Made by a program: the position numbers and the translations under genes
Notes under the pieces: model-generated
Told to the model about the DNA's origin: nothing
The model's database searches: none
Seen by the model: only the letters and a program-made list of their open reading frames with translations
Shown here: positions 62,122 through 64,000 of the stretch, piece after piece
Position numbering within the stretch: the stretch's first letter is position 1
How the letters are laid out: each line of letters starts with the position of its first letter
Assembly: GCA_963762435.1 (NCBI GenBank)
Contig: CAVXLN010000017.1
Span: forward strand, 172,098 to 236,097
Length of the DNA: 64,000 nt
Direction: 5' to 3'
Origin: JAXDMU01 sp963762435
GTDB lineage: Bacteria > Pseudomonadota > Alphaproteobacteria > ATCC43930 > CGMCC-115725

Positions 62122-62202
62122 GGTCGCGGCAGCGTGGCCCATGACCTCGCCATCGGCGCGCCGGGCTGAAAGCGGAGTTGAGGCGTCCGGCGAGCTCGTC
62201 AT
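62017..62202 (-). CDS. Small hypothetical protein (61 aa)
   Basis: MTSSPDASTPLSARRADGEV at the start, then a charged, probably helical C-terminus (QQTKAEYAHQVLIDLAKAEG, KSVETV). Size and charge recall small DNA-binding or antitoxin-like proteins, but no family is recognised and there is no partner gene. The C-terminal part is duplicated at 55211. Confidence 0.4.
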   Translation of the reverse strand: MTSSPDASTPLSARRADGEVMGHAAATKAVRERQSQQTKAEYAHQVLIDLAKAEGKSVETV

Positions 62203-62506
62203 GGGCGGTAGCCTACCTGAGCCGGTCGGATATCGTGAAGATAGTATTTCTATCAGGGCGCGAAGAGCGGCTGGAGCGGCTGGGCTCCGGCGCGCTCGCT
62301 CCCACCGCGGTGATTTAGCAGGCTGAGATCCGCCTGACGCCCTCGAAGGCCGATGCATGTAGCAGCGATGAGCTTGAGCATCCTTCCGGCGGTGTGAAGG
62401 CTGCGCCACCGGCCAACTTATCCACAGCCCGATTCACCACTTCTTGACGCGGCCTACCGCTCCGTGTTCACTTTTGGTTCCAACAACGGAACGGAGTGAC
62501 GAAGAG
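62203..62506. other. Intergenic stretch of about 300 bases
   Basis: It contains the right boundary of the island and, at its end, the promoter region of the next gene: TTGACG at 62444-62449, a weak TTCACT 17 bases later, and the LexA-type box listed separately. TTATCCACA at 62419-62427 resembles a DnaA box (TTATCCACA consensus); a single site is not enough to call an origin. Confidence 0.5.
62466..62480 (+). promoter_or_regulatory. LexA (SOS) box, GTTC-N7-GTTC
   Basis: GTTCACTTTTGGTTC matches the alphaproteobacterial LexA consensus exactly. It overlaps the likely -10 region (TTGACG at 62444-62449, 17-base spacer) and lies 26 bases before the ATG of the next gene, an ideal repressor position. 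By chance such a direct repeat would occur about twice in 64 kb counting both strands, so position is the main support. Confidence 0.6.
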
Positions 62507-63175
62507 ATGATGACGGCAGACAGTCCCAACCCCACCCGGGGAAGCGGGGCGGAGTCTGCCTGCAACGAAGATGCCGCGATGCTGCAGGAATTGGCCCAGA
62601 TCGGCATGCGGCTGGCGCGCCTCGTCGAGGCGAATGCCGAGGCCAAGGTGGCGGAGGATCCCGCCGGCGATCTCGGCCGGGTCGACCAGGCCTTCGCCCG
62701 GATCTCGCGCTCGATCCGTCAGACGCTGGCGCTCAAGACGAAGCTCGCCGAGTTGGCCGCCCAGCGTGGCAGGGCCGAGGCGCCTGAGGCCGATGCCGCC
62801 CGCCTGCATTGGCGGAAGGCAAAGCTCGCGCGCGCCGTCACCGAGACGATCAAGGCCGAATTCTGCGCGCGTGATGCCGAATACCTCCTCACTGATCTCC
62901 ATGAGCGGCTCGAGGACCCGGACATCGCGCTCGACCTGGCATGCTGCTCGATGGGCGAGATGGTGGCGAGCGTCTGCGACGATCTCGGCATCGGGATCAG
63001 TCGCGAGGTTTGGGAGCGCAAGGGCTGGTACCTCACCGAGAATTGGCGGCTCCGGGAAAAAGCGGAACCGTCCGCTCCGCCGCCGGCCCGATCCTTGGCG
63101 GAAATCACCGCCGAGGCGATCGCCATGATGAACGAGACGACCCACGGCCCGCCGCCGGTCGCCGATGACGGGTGA
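62507..63175 (+). CDS. Hypothetical protein, possibly SOS-regulated
   Basis: A 222-residue soluble, mostly helical protein: an N-terminal region (AAMLQELAQIGMRLARLVEA), a coiled-coil-like centre (ARISRSIRQTLALKTKLAEL) and a C-terminal segment with RDAEYLLTDLHERLED and ISREVWERKGWYLTENWRLRE. No recognised domain. GAAGAG precedes ATG 62507. A LexA-type box covers the promoter. lepA follows 125 bases downstream. DNA-damage function is inference only. Confidence 0.75.
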   Translation: MMTADSPNPTRGSGAESACNEDAAMLQELAQIGMRLARLVEANAEAKVAEDPAGDLGRVDQAFARISRSIRQTLALKTKLAELAAQRGRAEAPEADAARLHWRKAKLARAVTETIKAEFCARDAEYLLTDLHERLEDPDIALDLACCSMGEMVASVCDDLGIGISREVWERKGWYLTENWRLREKAEPSAPPPARSLAEITAEAIAMMNETTHGPPPVADDG

Positions 63176-63300
63176 TGCGGTCGACATGGCAAGGACCGGC
63201 AAGCACCGATCCTGTCGGCGACCCTGCTCCCCAATCCCCGCCCGTTGCGCTGCAGCGGCGGCGGCCCTATGGTCGCCGCACTCTTTCTGCTGCGGATCCC

Positions 63301-64000
63301 ATGACCGACCTATCGCATATCCGCAATTTCGCCATCATCGCGCACATCGATCATGGCAAGTCGACGCTGGCCGATCGGCTCATCCAATTCTGCGGCGGGC
63401 TCGATGCGCGCGAGATGCGCGAGCAGGTGCTCGATTCGATGGATATCGAGCGCGAGCGGGGCATCACGATCAAGGCGCAGACCGTGCGCCTCTCCTACAA
63501 GGCCAAGAATGGCGAGACCTATGAGCTCAATCTCATGGACACGCCCGGCCATGTCGATTTCGCCTATGAGGTGAGCCGCTCGCTCGCCGCCTGCGAGGGC
63601 TCGCTGCTCGTCGTCGATGCCAGCCAAGGCGTCGAGGCGCAGACGCTGGCCAATGTCTATCAGGCCTTGGACGCCAACCACGAGATCGTACCGGTCCTGA
63701 ACAAGATCGACCTGCCGGCGGCCGAGCCGGAGCGCGTCAGGCAGCAGATCGAGGATGTCATCGGCCTCGACGCGTCGGACGCGGTGCTGATCTCGGCCAA
63801 GACCGGCATCAATATCGAAGGCGTGCTCGAAGCGCTGGTGGCACGCCTGCCGGCACCCAAGGGCGATGCCGAGGCGCCGCTGAAGGCGCTGCTCGTCGAC
63901 AGCTGGTACGACGCCTATCTGGGCGTCGTCATCCTGGTGCGCGTCCGCGACGGCGTGCTCAAGACCGGCGACAAGATCCGTATGATGGCGGCGGGTGCGT
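63301..64000 (+). CDS. lepA: Elongation factor 4 (LepA), 5' part
   Basis: 233 residues visible before the window ends, no stop. GTPase motifs: G1 AHIDHGKST at about 14-22, switch I ERERGITIKAQTV, G3 DTPGHVDF, G4 NKIDLPAA and G5 SAKTG. The N-terminus MTDLSHIRNFAIIAHIDHG and the YLGVVILVRVRDG segment of domain II identify LepA, a ribosomal back-translocase/quality factor. The C-terminal domain lies outside the window. Confidence 0.96.
   Translation, partial: MTDLSHIRNFAIIAHIDHGKSTLADRLIQFCGGLDAREMREQVLDSMDIERERGITIKAQTVRLSYKAKNGETYELNLMDTPGHVDFAYEVSRSLAACEGSLLVVDASQGVEAQTLANVYQALDANHEIVPVLNKIDLPAAEPERVRQQIEDVIGLDASDAVLISAKTGINIEGVLEALVARLPAPKGDAEAPLKALLVDSWYDAYLGVVILVRVRDGVLKTGDKIRMMAAGA

Noticed and set aside
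62419..62427. TTATCCACA as a DnaA box marking an origin
   Set aside because: A single exact match without further boxes, an AT-rich unwinding region or replication genes nearby is not evidence of an origin.
1..64000. tRNA or rRNA genes
   Set aside because: I looked through the gaps between genes and saw no cloverleaf with a TTCGA-type T-loop or rRNA sequence; a covariance-model scan (tRNAscan-SE) would settle this.

Overview
The window reads as chromosomal DNA of a high-GC alphaproteobacterium, most likely Rhodospirillales or a close relative. Reasons: gene neighbourhoods typical of that group (RNase E/G-yacG; argH-lptM-lysA-TIGR02302; ftsEX-YdcF-plsC; chorismate mutase-hisC-tyrC facing metXW; rpmI-rplT-pheST), alphaproteobacteria-typical families (DUF2125, MJ0042/DUF3426 zinc ribbon, HisKA_2 kinase, SapC), heavy GTG/TTG start use, and an alphaproteobacterial-type LexA box (GTTC-N7-GTTC). 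The genus cannot be named from the sequence alone.

Layout. 1-17 kb: partial RNase E/G, yacG, an ABC amino-acid binding protein, a HigBA-type toxin-antitoxin pair with its own palindromic operator, a TlpA thioredoxin divergent from argH-lptM-lysA-TIGR02302, an envelope block (zinc ribbon, ftsE, ftsX, YdcF, PlsC) and an adenosylcobalamin-type ribonucleotide reductase (nrdJ) split by a 377-residue LAGLIDADG intein placed exactly before the radical-bearing cysteine. 17-24 kb: an accessory metabolic patch (SapC, LysR, isochorismatase-like hydrolase, TonB receptor, MBL-fold protein) edged by strong palindromes. 24-39 kb: NDH-2, ChaC, EamA exporter, DUF2125, the aromatic operon, metXW, a methyltransferase, gloB, GST, M32 carboxypeptidase, GT39-type glycosyltransferase. 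39-53.6 kb: a two-gene signalling module, a P-loop kinase, rpmI-rplT-terminator-pheST, a DUF2383 helical bundle protein, RlpA, a flavin-fold protein, a large winged-helix/NB-ARC regulator, and asd.

53.6-62.2 kb is a mobile-element graveyard between asd and lepA. It holds three RAYT-type (IS200-like Y1) transposase genes flanked by short GGGGACACAATACATAA-like repeats, in two cases as tandem pairs in opposite orientation on the two sides; a complete IS3-family element that landed inside one of these repeats (4-bp target duplication); a complete IS30-family element (3-bp target duplication) and a 186-bp copy of its tail; a 218-bp duplicated block; an IS66-like fragment; and several low-GC orphan genes, one frameshifted. 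After the island come an uncharacterised gene with a good LexA box over its promoter and the start of lepA.

The most interesting signals are the RAYT/repeat system and its rearrangements, a palindrome family whose first bases supply the stop codon of the preceding gene at two unrelated loci, the intein at the catalytic cysteine of nrdJ, a chorismate mutase that appears to carry a degenerate prephenate dehydratase-ACT tail, and the putative SOS-controlled gene next to lepA.
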